Assembly: GCF_028583425.1 (NCBI RefSeq)
Contig: NC_072790.1
Coordinates: 11,514,552 to 11,578,551 of the forward strand
Source of the DNA: Eublepharis macularius
Taxonomy: Eukaryota > Chordata > Lepidosauria > Squamata > Eublepharidae
DNA: 64,000 nt
Direction: 5' to 3'
Part shown: one piece after another, positions 45,880 to 58,830 of the stretch
How positions within the stretch are numbered: position 1 is the first letter of the stretch
Layout: each line of letters starts with the position of its first letter
Notes under the pieces: model-generated
What the model was told of the DNA's origin: nothing
The model's database searches: none
What the model saw: the letters and a program-made list of their open reading frames with translations, nothing else
Made by a program: the position numbers and the translations under genes

Positions 45880-46470
45880 ATATTAATTATGTCAAGAGTG
45901 CTTGCTGGTTGATTAAGATACATGTAAATGTTATAGTGGACCATCGGTTTGCTCCTGAGGAAGTCTGCGGGACGAAAGCTGTGTTCCTGACAGCCGGCTC
46001 CATCTGCTCGCCGAGTCAACTCAGGGCCAAGCTACACATGACGAATGACACTTGAACAGCAAGTGTATTTCTCCCTGTTCACTTGCCCTCCACTGAATCC
46101 ACTTGTCGTTCAAGTGTCATTCGTCATGTGTAGCTTGGCCCTCAGAATCACTGAGAGAAATTAACAAAGAATAGAAAAGTTACATGAACTTCAAGAACTT
46201 ACAGGAACTGATTAATACTTACTTTCTGTGTGTTCCCGGAGCAACTACCCTGGTTCCTTGGAAACCCTAAGGAGAGTGTTCTTATTATCACTACCGTAGA
46301 CATCTTTTGTATAAATTGTATGAAATTGATGAGATTTCACCTGTATGAATTGTATGTAATTGATGAAATGTGTTTCCCTGTATTTGAGCACTGGCCACTT
46401 TAATACAAGTTTATAGCATAAATTGAAGAGATATTGCAACTGGAAACGTCTTGTTATTTCCCGGGTGGGG
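45880..46470. mobile_element. unclassified repeat with hammerhead-like core, split by a MITE
   Basis: Left part to 46023 contains CTGAGGAAGTCTGCGGGACGAAAGC in two halves: CTGAGGA, then GTC/GAC hairpin arms, then GAAAGC. Right part 46145-46470 has a tail with tgtatttgagcactggccac that parallels 50870-50960. Probably another Penelope-type family. Confidence 0.4.
46024..46141. mobile_element. Harbinger-like foldback MITE (family B, 118 bp)
   Basis: Exact TCA on both sides (46021-46023 and 46142-46144). It has the same termini and length as 44092 and 44853. Confidence 0.85.
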
Positions 46471-47515
46471 TTTCCCACTTGTTCATAGCACAAATCTTGC
46501 CGCATTGGGGAAGTGTCTATCCAGTCCTTGACTGCAATCTAGCTCTTGCAGTCTGGACATCTTTTGAGGAAGCCTCACTTAAAGTGCATGATAGTAATCT
46601 AACTTGGTTGAGTTGCTGTGACAGAAATTTACCCTGCAACATAGGAGCCAATTAGATCAGCAGCCTGAACCAGGCTGTGTACTAGGGAGGAGTTAAAATG
46701 CGAGAGGGACATTTAGTCAGTTTTAGAAGGTTGGGTTACCAGGCATGGTGTGGTAACTAGCAGGAGACTGTGGGGTGTAGACATGGGCAGGTGCCATCAG
46801 CGACAGCATGACGTTACCTCTGGGGAAAAACTGGTAGTGATGTCACGCCTCTCTTGTCCTCCACAGACTTTCTGGAAATTCCCAGCAAGGATAGAATCAC
46901 TTCTGGGTTTTTTTTCCCTGGAAGTGACGTTGTCACCTGATGATGATTTTTTAAAATTATTTTTCTCCTGCCAGCTGCAGCGGTGATGGTGGGAAACGAG
47001 AGCTGGCGAAGGAAAAGGTTTCAGGTGGGTGTTAGTCTGTGGTAGAAGAGCAAGATCCAGGTCCTGTAGCATCAACAGAGGGAAATGGGAGCCTAGTTGG
47101 GAGTGAGAGGTAAGTGAGTGAGTGGGGAAGGGTTATTTTTACACCTGTGGGAATGAAAGATCTGTACAGATACTGGATCTTTGTTTAAATCTCATTGTCA
47201 GATGAACCGAGTACAAAGTTGTCACATTATTTAAAACCTATCTCCCCCTCCTCAACGCCTGGTGAAGAGTTAATATTTACCTCATTCTGCGTTTTTTTCT
47301 GAATGAGCTTCATTCTTGGTTGCTTTTAAAAGTAAGCCATCTCGTGCCTGTTAATTTATCTCATTATCCCTCAGTTGTTGACACAGCCTTGGTTGTGTTT
47401 ATACTCAGGGCCAGATTCAGCCCCCTTGAATCTTTTTTAAAAGGGATCTGGGGACCTGGTACAGTTGGATAGGTAGGAAATTGTGACAGGAAATGTTCTG
47501 TGAGGTGGTTCTAGC
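46471..47515. other. no gene recognised
   Basis: 46735-46935 holds a variant of the tgacatcacttctgg interspersed family. No coding signal. Confidence 0.35.
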
Positions 47516-48292
47516 TAGACATGGGCACGGACAGAAAAAAAATGAACATGGTGTTCATTGTTCATTGCCATCCATGAAGTACAAACAATGAACATTAACG
47601 AACATGACCTGTTCACGATCATGTTCGTTGTTCGTGGAGGGCCAGCAGACCCTCCTCCAGCCATCAAGATCCCTATCACACCACTCCCAGAAACCCTACC
47701 TGAGCAGGCAGCAGGAAAGGGACCAGTAATAAATAATAGCTTGGCCCAGAGCCTGGCAGCAGCCCTGGAACTTGAAGAGGCAGATCTCTATCCTACCACA
47801 CACAAAGAAAATTGAAGCTCCAATGCACTCTCCCTGTCTCTCTCTCAAAATGCCAACAGCAACCGTCTCTCCCTCTCCACCATCTGCAAACCAGAGCTGG
47901 AAGCCCCCCTCCCCCCTGCTCTTTGCTTCCTTGTAACAAATTTGGAGCTCCACACTTATTTTTTTATTTTATTTATTTTTTCAATTTATATACCGCCCAT
48001 CCCCAGGGGCTCTGGGCGGTGAAAGGAAAGGAAGTCCTGCCTATCAAGCTAAATTGGGCTTAGATTGGGGTTTCCAAGGCAACAGCAGGAGTTCAGACAA
48101 TCCCTGCCTTAGTTGCCAAGGGAATTGATTGCAGGTGCCAGACTGTCTGGCTTGACGAACAGCAACGAATGAGGCTTGCAACGACCACCTGTTCATTTAG
48201 AATGGGGCCTCATGAACAGCTTGTTCGCAAACAGCCAATTGGGCTGTTCGTGGCTTTTTTGGGGTTTGTATTGCTGTTCATGCCCATCTCTA
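47516..48292. mobile_element. hAT-like element, 777 bp (TAGACATGGGCAC family), copy 1
   Basis: The ends are TAGACATGGGCACGGACAG and the complement of TAGAGATGGGCATGAACAG. Flanks GTTCTAGC (47508-47515) and GGTCTAGC (48293-48300) match at 7 of 8. GTTCATTGTTC/GTTCGTTGTTCG sub-terminal repeats lie near the left end. Contains a LINE tail near 47950-48040 (ccgcccatccccaggggctc). No transposase frame. Confidence 0.75.
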
Positions 48293-48965
48293 GGTCTAGC
48301 CCCTAGGAAATCTGTCATAGTTGGACCCCTGGTCTGATTCCGCAAGACTTTTAAAAAATTCTTCTGTCAATTAAATCACCGTCCTTGACTGTGTGTAAAT
48401 CACAGCAATCCCAAAGCAGAAGCTGCCTTCCATTTGCTCACGCCACAGAACAGAAGAGGATGTGTGCGAGTGTCTGTGCGAGAGACCTACAGCCTTGTTT
48501 TGAATCGTTTGGGTTACATAGCGGTCTCCATTACCTGTCTTCAAGGAGATTCCTGCGCTGCCGGACTCGTGGGAAATCAGTCAAAAGCAACATACTGCTG
48601 CAGCATACGGCACTGCGAAATTTACTTTTTGAGTTCAATTGGAGAAATCTAGCTTTTTGTTACTTAATGAAGCCAATGATAGCAGTGAGAACTCTTCTAG
48701 TGCAGTCGAGTACAAAATGAGAGTCGTGAAAGATGAAAGTAATCTCTCAATTCCTGTATTTTAAAGAATTCTTGAACTGCTAAAATTACAAAAAGAGTTT
48801 AATAGGCTTTTAAAGTTGTCTGCAAAAATTAAAAATAAAAATCTCATTACTGAGAGTCTTCTTTAAGGAGCATTATTTCACCAGGACTGTAGGAAAGTGT
48901 GTTTCAGTCTATTTAGCTAATATTGGCATTGCCCTTGGTCTGGTCACTGTCAGAATTTACATTAA

Positions 48966-49199
48966 GAGCAGAACCACAAGTGACAAAAGGCACAGATTGG
49001 ACACTTGTCTGCTTCCCTCAAGTTTTGATGGGAAATGTAGGCATCCTGGTCTCACAGCTTGGCTCTCCGACTGCTGTCCATTGGGCTTTTCAACTGTCAC
49101 TTGTCCAACATTCCGCCAAGCTGCCTACATTTCCCATCAAAACTTGAGGGAAGCAGACAAGTGTCCAATCTGTGCCTTTTGTCACTTGTGGTTCTGCTC
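48966..49199. mobile_element. Harbinger-like foldback MITE (family A variant)
   Basis: 234 bp, GAGCAGAACCACAAGTGAC...GTCACTTGTGGTTCTGCTC; the inner arms match 44541. Flanks read TTAA on both sides, so a TTA/TAA target is likely, though a TTAA-type duplication cannot be excluded. Confidence 0.65.
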
Positions 49200-49350
49200 T
49201 TAAATAACTTCTGTGGAGTTCATTTGAATTGGAACTCTTATTGTGACATGGCTGTGGAACTCCAAACACTGGTTTTGTGCCGTGAGAAGGGGAATTAATG
49301 GAAATTGCCATTTCCCTGGTGGGGGCAGGGGACCCACTCACCTGGCCAGC

Positions 49351-49353
<3 letters not shown>

Positions 49354-49405
<52 letters not shown>
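49354..49405. repeat. (TG)26 microsatellite
   Basis: Twenty-six perfect TG units. Confidence 0.97.
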
Positions 49406-49406
<1 letters not shown>

Positions 49407-50459
49407 AGAAACAAACCTCCCAGGGCAGTGTGACAGCATCACTCTTGGGAGTGGCGTCATCGTGTTGCCCCGGGGGCACTCTTGCGCTTTGCAGAGGCCC
49501 AAATCAACTCGATGTGAAGCGCGCACTGCTCCCAGGCCTGCACAATGATGTCATTTCCCAGAAGTGACATCATCACACAGGCCCGGGAGCTTTGTGTGCA
49601 CTTGCAAAGAAAAAGGTTGCTGGGTATGTCCCCCGCCCTTGTCCCCTGCCCATGCCCACTGTGAAGGTAAGAGAACCTAGCAGCCTAGGTACAAACCACA
49701 AGGTGATTCCAAGCTTCCAGTTTCATATAATTTTGCTTCTCCTTCCCTGTGCCTTTATTGTCTCCAAAGTAAAAAACAATTAGTTCTGAAGTGGCTGCTT
49801 TCTTCTTCTTCATTTTTATATTGAGTACCTATCTTGTCAAAATGTTTGTACAACAATTCATTAAGCCAAAACTTGTAAGTATTATGGCTGGGGAACGGAT
49901 CTTGCCACTGTCAGGAGGAATGTCAAAGTATAGCATTCATACAATCTTCTGCCCATGAGCGCAATGGGAGAGATGGCTTCTCGTTCTGTCCTCTAAGCCA
50001 GTCTTTTCGTTTCTAAAGCTGTCTTTAAGGTCAAGTCTGGCACAGCTAAAAGGCAACACTGAAGAGCTAAGTCTCCTATGACCCACACAAGCTGGTCTCA
50101 TAGGATGTCCTCCAACATAGTGCCAGATTAAAAAATGGATGCAAAATGTTGCTACAAAAAGAGCTATGGTTCCCCTTTGGGTTTTGACATGTGACTTAAA
50201 TGGCTCCTGCACTCCACAGCGGGCCTATTTGGGCTCAAAATCGGCCTGCTGTGGAGCACAGGAATGCTGTCAGGGAGACACAACAGGCCCTGAAGTGCCT
50301 CAAATGGGCCAAAATTGGACCGCTGCAGAGTGCAGGAGCCCTTTGTACAGCCCATTTGTAGAGCAATCCAGGGCCTGTTGCGCCACTGTAGCAGCATTTC
50401 CATTTGGGTACGGGAATGCTTGGACAGTAGATTAATTTTATATGGTTGTTTTTAATACG

Positions 50460-50960
50460 TTTAATTTCTTTTAGTGATTGTCGTGGTCAAAATGAGCTTT
50501 TGAGAAAGTGTTTATCACGAAACTTGATTATAATGCTGGCACACACTCATCAAGTTCCACCCCCTTTGTGAATCTCAAATACAGCCATATTTGCGAATTG
50601 AACAAAAGCTTTATTGACTTTTCGTACATCTTTGTCAGAAGGTGTACTTGCCGGCCTTCCTGTAGATACTCGACAACAGAAGCACTTTTCTACATCTGCA
50701 AAAAGAAATATAAAGAAAATACAAGATTAAAAACTGTTTCAGGATTGCAAACTTACCTTACTTAACCTTTACCAGTGATGTGATTGATCACTGGACCTCT
50801 TCTGAATATTTTCAGAATATTTATTGTATGTAGTATGTACTGAATGTATTTATTGAATTATTGTGATGGTTTGTATTATTGAGCACTTCTTGCACTTTAT
50901 ATAAAAATTGCAAGAATTCATATATTGTAGTCCCTGCGATAGGCAGTGCCTCTCCCTTTT
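50460..50960. mobile_element. unclassified repeat, same family as 45880-46470
   Basis: A GAGAAAGTGTTTATCACGAAAC-like core sits near 50495-50525 (AGTG/CAC hairpin then GAAAC). The tail tgtattattgagcacttctt parallels the tail near 46376. Ends not resolved. Confidence 0.35.
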
Positions 50961-53095
50961 CATCTACATTCAGAGGAGTCCCTTGGCTCTTGGCTCTGGG
51001 GACTAGGTTGACTGAGGCCTAGCTTTTTTCCCTTTAATTTTCTTTGCTCATATTCTTATTTTGAGCATTTGTTCTTGCTGGCTTGTTGGGTGAGGGTGGG
51101 TGGAGGAGAGCCTGCTGAAGTCTCCCTGTGAGTTTGGCATCTCTGGGTATGAAGGGGGCCATTGAAGTGCCCTGGGTTCTGGCGAATTACGAAACTAATG
51201 AATCGTTTCATGAAACAGGACAATTTCATGAAAATTCCTGATTTATGGAATACGACAAAACACAAAACGCTCGTTTCATTTCCCCCCCCCCCATTTCATG
51301 CCCATCTCTACCACTGAGAAGGCCCTCTCCCCAGTTGCTACCCACCTAGTCTTAGAAGGTGGGGGCTTTGGAATCAGGGCCTCAGAAGAGCATCACAGTG
51401 GCCTGGTAGCTTCATGAGTGAGTAGGTGGTCCTTCAGGACTCCTATAGGTGGTTCTGCTAAAAATTAAAATAAACCCTCCACAGATTCTTTCCACATTTT
51501 CTGTCAAACCTAAATTTTAGGTTATGTTTATCTTCTTTAGTAATAATTCCTGTGATCTGGTCTGCCTCAACTAGTTTACCCTTCAATTTATTTTTTCCAT
51601 CACCTACACCCTTATTTGCTTCCTTTTGTCTTATTCAGTACCCTGCAATTCAGTTCTTTGGATGTCGTTTAGTTTCCTTTCTATATTTTTATCACATTGT
51701 TCTGGTTTGCTCTCTTGGTGTTTTTCCCTACTCAGTTCTTCATTTTGTATTATCCCCCTCCTCTATGTTTTTCCAGTTATTTGATTCATAAATCTTTCAC
51801 ATATCCCAGCAAAGATTCTGACCTCCCAACATCTTTATCTTCTTTACCATCTTAGCACTTTGGTGGTGTACATTGCTAGATAATTATTTTCCCTTTATTA
51901 GCTGAAACTATAAAAGGGTTAAACATTAATAACCCCCAAAATCCTAGTGCTAAAGATTACAGCAAATTATTACAAACATAAAGTCTGAAAATCAAGTTGA
52001 AAATTAAGCTAAAAAATGTATCAACAGAAACACCATTTATAGAAAATTTTATTCGACTAAACTGAAAGTTAATTACCAAACTAGAAAAAGAAATCAGTTC
52101 CTATAAAATGATCTTAATTCCTTAGAGGATCACAGTATTTACCCTGATTCGCAAGAAGTTCAAAAAGAGAACCTAATCAAGACAGGAATAATAATTAAGG
52201 AAAAGGCGAAACAATCCAGACACAAAGCATTTGTTTAGAAAAATCAAGTAATATTCTGTACTGGTTTTGTTGCACTGTTGTCCTGCTCCTATCTGTATTT
52301 TAATCTCATTTTGTATGGAGTCTCTGTATTTAAAAATTTTATATTTTATATATGCCAATAAAGGCTTTCTTGACTTGTTTAGAAAAATACATTTCCTTTT
52401 TGCCTATATAACTATTGAGGGCAACTTGAGATACCTACAGTTAACATTAATTTGACTCAATAAATTTAATGATGGGGATATGACCTTTATGCCTCCCAGC
52501 CTCCAAAAGTACAGATCCATGAAAGAAGTATAAACTGTCTTGGGTATCCAACCCCCAGCCGCCCATCTTCCAGCTGATGGTGTGGTCTTACCATCAGTTA
52601 TTATTGTGAGGCACCCGTAGAGGGCTGTCATCATCACCCTTATGATGGAGTCCTCCTTTGGCCCTTCCACATGCCCTCCACAGTTAATATAGGCCTCTGC
52701 CTGGAAGTGTGGCATCAGGCTTCCAGCTGGGAAGGAAACAAGGGCCTTTCAATGTTTTCCTCCTGGGGCAAGTAAGAGGCCTATATCTCGACAGAGAAAA
52801 GGTGGAGCCAAATCTTTGGCCCCACTTGCCACCACTTCTCCTTGCCTTCCTTTGCTGCTGCAGGTACTACACAGTTCATATTGGCCTCTGCTGTTCCCTC
52901 AAAGAGCCCAGGCAGCTAATATCAAAGACCGGCAGGCATCAAAATGAGCAGGCCAGTAAATGCCATCAGTAGCTTCTTGAATGTTAAAACACCCCTCAAC
53001 TTCATGCAGTCACAAAAAGGAAGGCAAGACAGGCTTCAAGAAGCTGTAAAGCTTACACCATTCAAAATGGCAAACTATTTATTTATATATATATA
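50961..53095. other. AT-rich intergenic sequence, no gene recognised
   Basis: 51160-51310 ends ttcatgcccatctctac, like one terminus of the 47516 family. Otherwise nothing is nameable. Confidence 0.4.
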
Positions 53096-53509
53096 CAGGG
53101 GTCATTTTGTAGAAAAAAAGCTGGAGGAACTCATTAGCATAACTCATTAGCATATGCCACGCCCCTTGACATCACCAGAAATGTGTCATTAGCGTAACTG
53201 ATTTGCATATGCCACACCCCCTGACACCACCTATCCTGGCTGTTTTGGACCCAACCCTGGCCATTCAGGGCCGAAAAGGGGCCCCAAATGGCAAAAAGTG
53301 GCTGAAAATAGCCAAAAAGGGGCCCAAAATGGTCAGGATCGGGCCGCTGCTGAACAGGAGAGTGATCCACCACCCGTCAGAGGCCCAATCCAGGATGAAA
53401 CGGGCCCCAAGTGGCCAAGAGTCAGGTGGGCAGGGCCACCTGACATGTGACCTCTTTGGGGAACTGCCAGAACTGCATTCCTGTGCGTTCCCCCTCAAAA
53501 TGAGCCCTG
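53096..53509. mobile_element. hAT-type MITE (CAGGGYTCATTT family), copy 2
   Basis: 414 bp, CAGGGGTCATTTTGTAG...CTCAAAATGAGCCCTG. Flanks TATATATA and TATATTTA match at 7 of 8. Opposite orientation to 37940-38386, with shared inner blocks (gccaaaaaggggcccaaaat). Confidence 0.75.
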
Positions 53510-56048
53510 TATATTTAAATAGAATACAACAAAAGGCCTGATATTGTGTGTGGATCTGTTGCCACTGCCAATCATTCCCCATTAAAAACAGAAACCTGGA
53601 CGTCTTTGTGCCATGCCATCCCTTCATGGGGACGCCTAACTGGCCATCTGCATTCCCTGCTATTCTCTGTTCCTCTTCTGGGGTACAATTCTGTAGCTGC
53701 TAATAATGTCCATTTATGTATGAGGTTCTGCCATATGCTTTCACGGTCATTTGAACAACTATTCTGAAGCAGGTTGTTTAGGACATCTCGCCACCACTGT
53801 CATTTCCATCTTTCTGAGAGGAGAAAGAGAAGGTCTTGCACCAATTTAAAATCCGTCATTACCAATTAGGAGCTTGATATGTGTCTTTAAAGCTTTTCGG
53901 TGGCAATATTTGTGAAGCTATTTATTCAGTGAATTGCCTGGTGTGTGCATTTTTACAGGAATGAGTTTAATTAAGGTCAATGGATGCAGAATTGAGATCT
54001 GCGACTAGCATGCAAAGAGAGTGCTTGTAGAATAAGTGGAGGGAAAACTTCCAGGTTAACTATAAAGGACCAAAAATATTGTGAAGAGCAGGAAACTAAA
54101 ACAGCAAAGTTAACTGCTCTTTGCTTTTGTCATTACTGTAATTTTTTGAATAGTACTTGGCGCTTCTGAGCAGACAAACCGTGTTACAAACCTCTATGTT
54201 TGTAAACTGGCCCGCATTTGCATATTAAAGGGTGGTCCATGGATAACATGCATTTTGATTCCATCCTGACTGTATGTCCCAAAAATTGCTCCAAAAGTGG
54301 TGTGACAGTCAAACCCATTTCCATTAGTGCACTTCTGTTTGTGCTGGTAATCTGTCATATTTCATGCTTGGCAGTAGGTAGTAGAAAAAGAAATTACAGC
54401 ATGCCAATAGGGCAGAAATGAAGAAATTGCCATAAATTGCCAGATGAAGAGTACCTGATATTATTCCAAGGAAAAGTGGGTGAGAGCCTTTCTGAAATAG
54501 TATGTTTTTCCCCCCAGAAGGAATTACAGCTTCAAATGGAACCAGAGAGGTGTAATAAATGGGAGGAAGTGCAGGAATTCACATCTCTGTGAGTTGTGGG
54601 CTTTTAGCATTGCATAGGATGGTATTCTTGTATACTTCTAAACGGTTTTTCAAATTGCATACCCCCAAACCAAATTTTAGTAAAATATTTATATCCTGCC
54701 TTTTGCATTGTTGAAGGTGGGTTACAGATTCAAATTTTGGAGGGAAAAACCCCCCAGAATGCAATAAAACTCAACATCCCCCCACTCCCACATGTAGGCA
54801 TCATTTAGCTGGGAGGCAAGGCTGGTCAGTGGGCAAGCAGCTCCTGCTGAGGCAGCAGCCATCCACCAAGGGCAGAGCAGGTTCACATGCTCCTTCAAGG
54901 CCCCCCGTGGGATGCATAGAGAGGGGGAGAGAGGTGAGCTTGGCTGCACACCAGCAGCCTCCTTCACCGTTGGCTGGGATGCCTGTCACCACTTCACTAT
55001 GGGGCATTGGGCTGGCTCTCCTACTATTCCACGCATGGTGCTCAGCAGGCAGGCTGGGATAGACATGCCATTGAACAGCAGGTGGGTCATTCGATGCTGA
55101 GGATCTGTGCACTGTGCTGTGTCAATGCTACAGTGGCTGTAGTCAATAAAGTTGTGGCCAATTTTCTCCCAAACAGTTGTGTGTGTGTCTTCATTGCCAG
55201 GAGCACCAGCCTTGTGCATAGCCTATATTCATTTAATTAATTACACTTATTGTCTGCTCTCCCTACAAACAGGCCCAGAGTGAATTACATCAATGAACAC
55301 AGTATAAAAGCTAAAAACAAGATAGCATGACAATAAATCAACAACATTCAGTAAAAACACAGCAGCTCACATATTTCACAAATCCATCAATACCAAAAAA
55401 AAACCCATAGGGTGGGGTGGCCAGCTGCCAGATGTATTGCAGATCAGGGGGGTAACACCTCTCTATGGGAGGTGGCCTCTTGGATGGCTCACCTGTCTCA
55501 ACCACCATATGCAGCTGCAAAACCCCTGGCAAAATAGAACAGCTCTACAGTGCCTCCTAAACACATATCGGGGGAAGCCTGTAACATGGGCTGGGAGCTA
55601 CAATAAAAAAGGTATGGGCTCCAGGTGATGCCTGGAGGGTTACTCTAAGTATGTATGTGTGTGTGAGGGGTCATCTAGCAGGTCACAGCTGAGTTATATC
55701 ATCTGCAAAAAGGTTAAATTGGTAGTGATTTGTTCCAGTCCAAATTCCTGTCATATTTTGGGCCTTCCTTACGGAGCATGCTAAGTATTCCAGATTTAAA
55801 AAGTAACGCTCCACTCTTCGGTTAACATCTATTGGTGAGGATTTTGCATGGTTAATGCTGAGCTAATATAAATGCTTTTGGCCCAATCTTTAAATCTTTC
55901 CCCAAATCTGAAGGCATCCATTCCTGACACTTCAATAGAAATTGCTGTTCAGCTCTATCGAAGGCTTCCTCAGCATCTTAGAAGAGAAATAATGATTTCA
56001 TCTTGTTTAATTAAACACATTCTATTAAACTGGTAATGTTCCTTGTAT

Positions 56049-56087
<39 letters not shown>

Positions 56088-56539
56088 TAATCTCCCAGGG
56101 ATGAAACCTGTCTGTTCTGGGAAGGTCTACTTATATTTTTTCACTTTATTAGCCAATACCGATGTTAGTACCTTATAATCATAATTTAAGAGGCAAGGAG
56201 TGTGACAGGAACTTACCTAGGTTAAATCTTTTCTGGGTTTCGGTATTACAATCATTTTTTTTACTCTGTCCGTAACTGAGAAAGTTGTTTATCTCTAAAA
56301 ATTGTGTTTGTTGCTGTTAATAAAGGCTGAGCAACAAGCAAGATAAAAGCTTCATAAAATTCAAGATTTACTCTGTCAACACCTGACAGCTTGAGATGTA
56401 TGTAATTTCCTGTAATAACACACAAACCCTTTTGCTACTCATTCAGTACAGGTTAACCTAGAACCATCTTTGTTTTAAAACGCAACGATACTACATTTAC
56501 ATTCAGCATAGACAGAACCTAAAACTCCAGAGAATAATT
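53510..56539. other. intergenic, no gene recognised
   Basis: 55235-55345 resembles a reversed LINE 3' end (ctgctctccctacaaacagg). A (TG)n(CG)n tract is at 56049-56083. No supported coding region. Confidence 0.4.
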
Positions 56540-56655
56540 CTTCAGGAGTAGCACACAGTGGTTAAGTGTATTGTCGAAGGCTTTCACGGCTGGAGAACGA
56601 TGGTTGTTGTGGATTTTCTGGGCTGTATAGCCGTGGTCTTGGCATTGTAGTTCCT

Positions 56656-56690
56656 GACGTTTCGCCAGCAGCTGTGGCTGGCATCTTCAG
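56656..56690 (-). ncRNA. hammerhead-ribozyme-like motif (minus arm)
   Basis: The core has the same sequence as 58796-58830 on the opposite strand, so a transcript through the element would carry complementary copies about 2.1 kb apart. Confidence 0.55.
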
Positions 56691-56765
56691 AGGTGTAGCA
56701 CCAAAAGACAGAGATCTCTCAGTGTCACAGTGTGGAAAAGAATTTGGCAGGTCATTTATATCTAC

Positions 56766-57368
56766 TCAGGAGGGGTGGAGTTGGGCTGAGTCATCCTGTA
56801 AGAGTTTCCCAGGGTGTGGAATGCTAATGGTGGGAGGCTTCACTGTATCCTGAGGAGGTTCTTTTGCATCTGGATTGGTGCTTGACGTGCTAATCTTCTC
56901 TGCAGGGCTATTGTCGGGTGTGGAGTGTTTTGTTAGCCTGGTGTTTTTCAGGACTGGAAACCATGCTCTATTCATTCTTAAAGTCTCTTCTTTCCTGTTG
57001 AAATTGTGCTTATGCTTATGAATTTCAATGGCTTCCCTGTGCAGTCTGACAAAGTAGTTGGAAGTGTTGTCAAGTATTTTAGTGTCCTGGAATAGGATAC
57101 TGTGTCCTGTTTGAGTTAGGCTATGTTCAGCCATGGCTGATTTTTCAGGATGGCCAAGTCTGCATTGTCTTTCATGTTCTTTTATTCTTGTCTGGATGCT
57201 ACGCTTTGTGGTCCCGATGTAAACTTGTCCACAGCTGCAGGGTATACGGTATACTCCTGCAGAGGTGAGGAGGTCTCTACTGTCTTTTGCTGAACGTAGC
57301 ATCTGTTGTATTTTTCTAGTGGGTCTGAATACTGTTTGTAAGCCGTGCTTTTTCCTAAGCTTTCTCAT
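56766..57368 (-). pseudogene. Penelope-like GIY-YIG endonuclease domain (minus arm)
   Basis: 200 codons: AGVYRIPCSCGQVYIGTT (GVY at 38-40, YIG at 50-52, with the CxC just between), followed by RIKEHERQCR, FQDTKILDN and the C-terminal [16 protein letters not shown]. This is the Penelope-like element endonuclease that nicks target DNA. The domain itself is open, but it is separated from the RT by frameshifts and by a deletion relative to the plus arm. Confidence 0.88.
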
Positions 57369-57641
57369 CTGATCAGTGATTCATTGAGAAAGTGCAGTTC
57401 ACATATCCGTCTTGCACGGTCTACTAATTTTCTTATTATGCCTCTTTTCTGTCAAGGGTGGTGATTGGAGTTTTTGTGTAAGTACCGATCCGTGTGAGTT
57501 GGTTTCCTGTAGACCTTGTGACCTAACTGAAAGTTTGCTTTGCGGATGACCAAGATATCTAGAAATGGAAGTTTACCCTCGGTTTTCTTTCTCCATGGTG
57601 AATTGTATGTTCAGGTGGATATTGTTGAGGTGGTTTAAAAA

Positions 57642-57947
57642 CTACATCAATTCTTCCTCACCATGGCTCCAAATTATAAAGGTATCATCCACGAACCGGA
57701 ACCAGACTGCAGGTTTGTGGGGTGCTGATTCTAGAGCTGTTTTTTCAAAATGTTCCATGTAGAAGTTTGCTATAACTGGGCTGAGAGGGCTTCCCATGGC
57801 CACCCCATCCATCTGTTCATAGAATTCGTTATCACATTGGAAGTAACTGGTTGTCAGACAATGGTGGAATAAGGCTGTTACATCGTCTGGAAAAATCTGA
57901 TTAATAAGTGCGATTGTGAATGGATATGTGACGGATATGTGAACCAC
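57642..57947 (-). pseudogene. Penelope-like reverse transcriptase fragment
   Basis: The frame encodes DGVAMGSPLSPVIANFYMEH, then WFRFVDDTFIIW: the palm motifs of Penelope-type RT, with FVDD holding the catalytic aspartates. It ends at a stop just after GEEELM. Downstream sequence still encodes the [14 protein letters not shown] and LPFLDILV region in shifted frames, so the gene is broken. The start ATG lies in the junction and is not native. Confidence 0.85.
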
Positions 57948-58183
57948 ACTTTCTCAACGAGGAAATTAATCATCTAAACTATGCACTTCAAGCAAATGGC
58001 TACTCCAGAAATGAAATCAGAAGAGCGAGTAAACCAAGGATAAATCAAACAACCAAGGAAAAACAGTCTCCTACAGGAAAAGTGTTTTTGCCATATATCA
58101 AAGGAATTACTGATCAGATGGGAAAGCTTATGAAAAAGCATAACCTTCAAGCAGTATTCAGACCCACCTGAAAAATACAACAG

Positions 58184-58720
58184 ATGCTACGATCAGCAAA
58201 AGACAGTAGAGACCCCCTCACCTCTGCAGGAGTATACCATATACCCTGCAGCTGTGGACAAGTTTACATCGGGACCACAAAGCATAGCATCCAGACAAGA
58301 ATAAAAGAACATGAAAGACAATGCAGACTTGGACAACCTGAAAAATCAGCAGTGGCTGAACATAGCCTAACTCAAACAGGGCACAGTATCTTATTCCAGG
58401 ACACCAAAATACTGGACAACACTTCCAACTACTTTGTCAGACTGCACAGGGAAGCCATTGAAATTCACAAGCATAAGCAAAACTTCAACAGGAAAGAAGA
58501 AACCTTAAGAATGAACAGAGCATGGTTTCCAGTTCTGAAAAACACCAGGCTAACAAAACACTCTATACTCAACAATAGCCCTGCAGAGAAGATTAGCACA
58601 TCAAGCCCCAATTCATATGCAAAAGAACCTCCTCAGGATACAGTGAAGCCTCCTGCCATTAGCATTCCACACCCTGGGAAACTCTTACAGGATGACTCAG
58701 CTCAACCCCACCCCTCCTGA
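58184..58720 (+). pseudogene. Penelope-like GIY-YIG endonuclease domain (plus arm)
   Basis: 178 codons with AGVYHIPCSCGQVYIGTT (GVY at 16-18, YIG at 28-30). Upstream in the same frame, from about 57935, the linker runs through GKVFLPYIKGITDQM to a TGA at 58169-58171, where the minus arm has an arginine codon. This arm therefore retains linker sequence deleted from the other arm. Confidence 0.88.
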
Positions 58721-58795
58721 GTAGATATAAATGACCTGCCAAATTCTTTTCCACTCTGTGACACTGAGAGATCTCTGTCTTTTGGTGCTACACCT

Positions 58796-58830
58796 CTGAA
58801 GATGCCAGCCACAGCTGCTGGCGAAACGTC
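58796..58830 (+). ncRNA. hammerhead-ribozyme-like motif at Penelope-like 3' region (plus arm)
   Basis: CTGAAGA (58796-58802), extra T, stem GCCAGC/GCTGGC (58804-58809 with 58817-58822), GAAAC (58823-58827), GTC (58828-58830). Helix III would be only AC/GT with no loop, a form that can act only as a dimer. Outside the core, CCT/AGG could start helix I. Confidence 0.6.
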
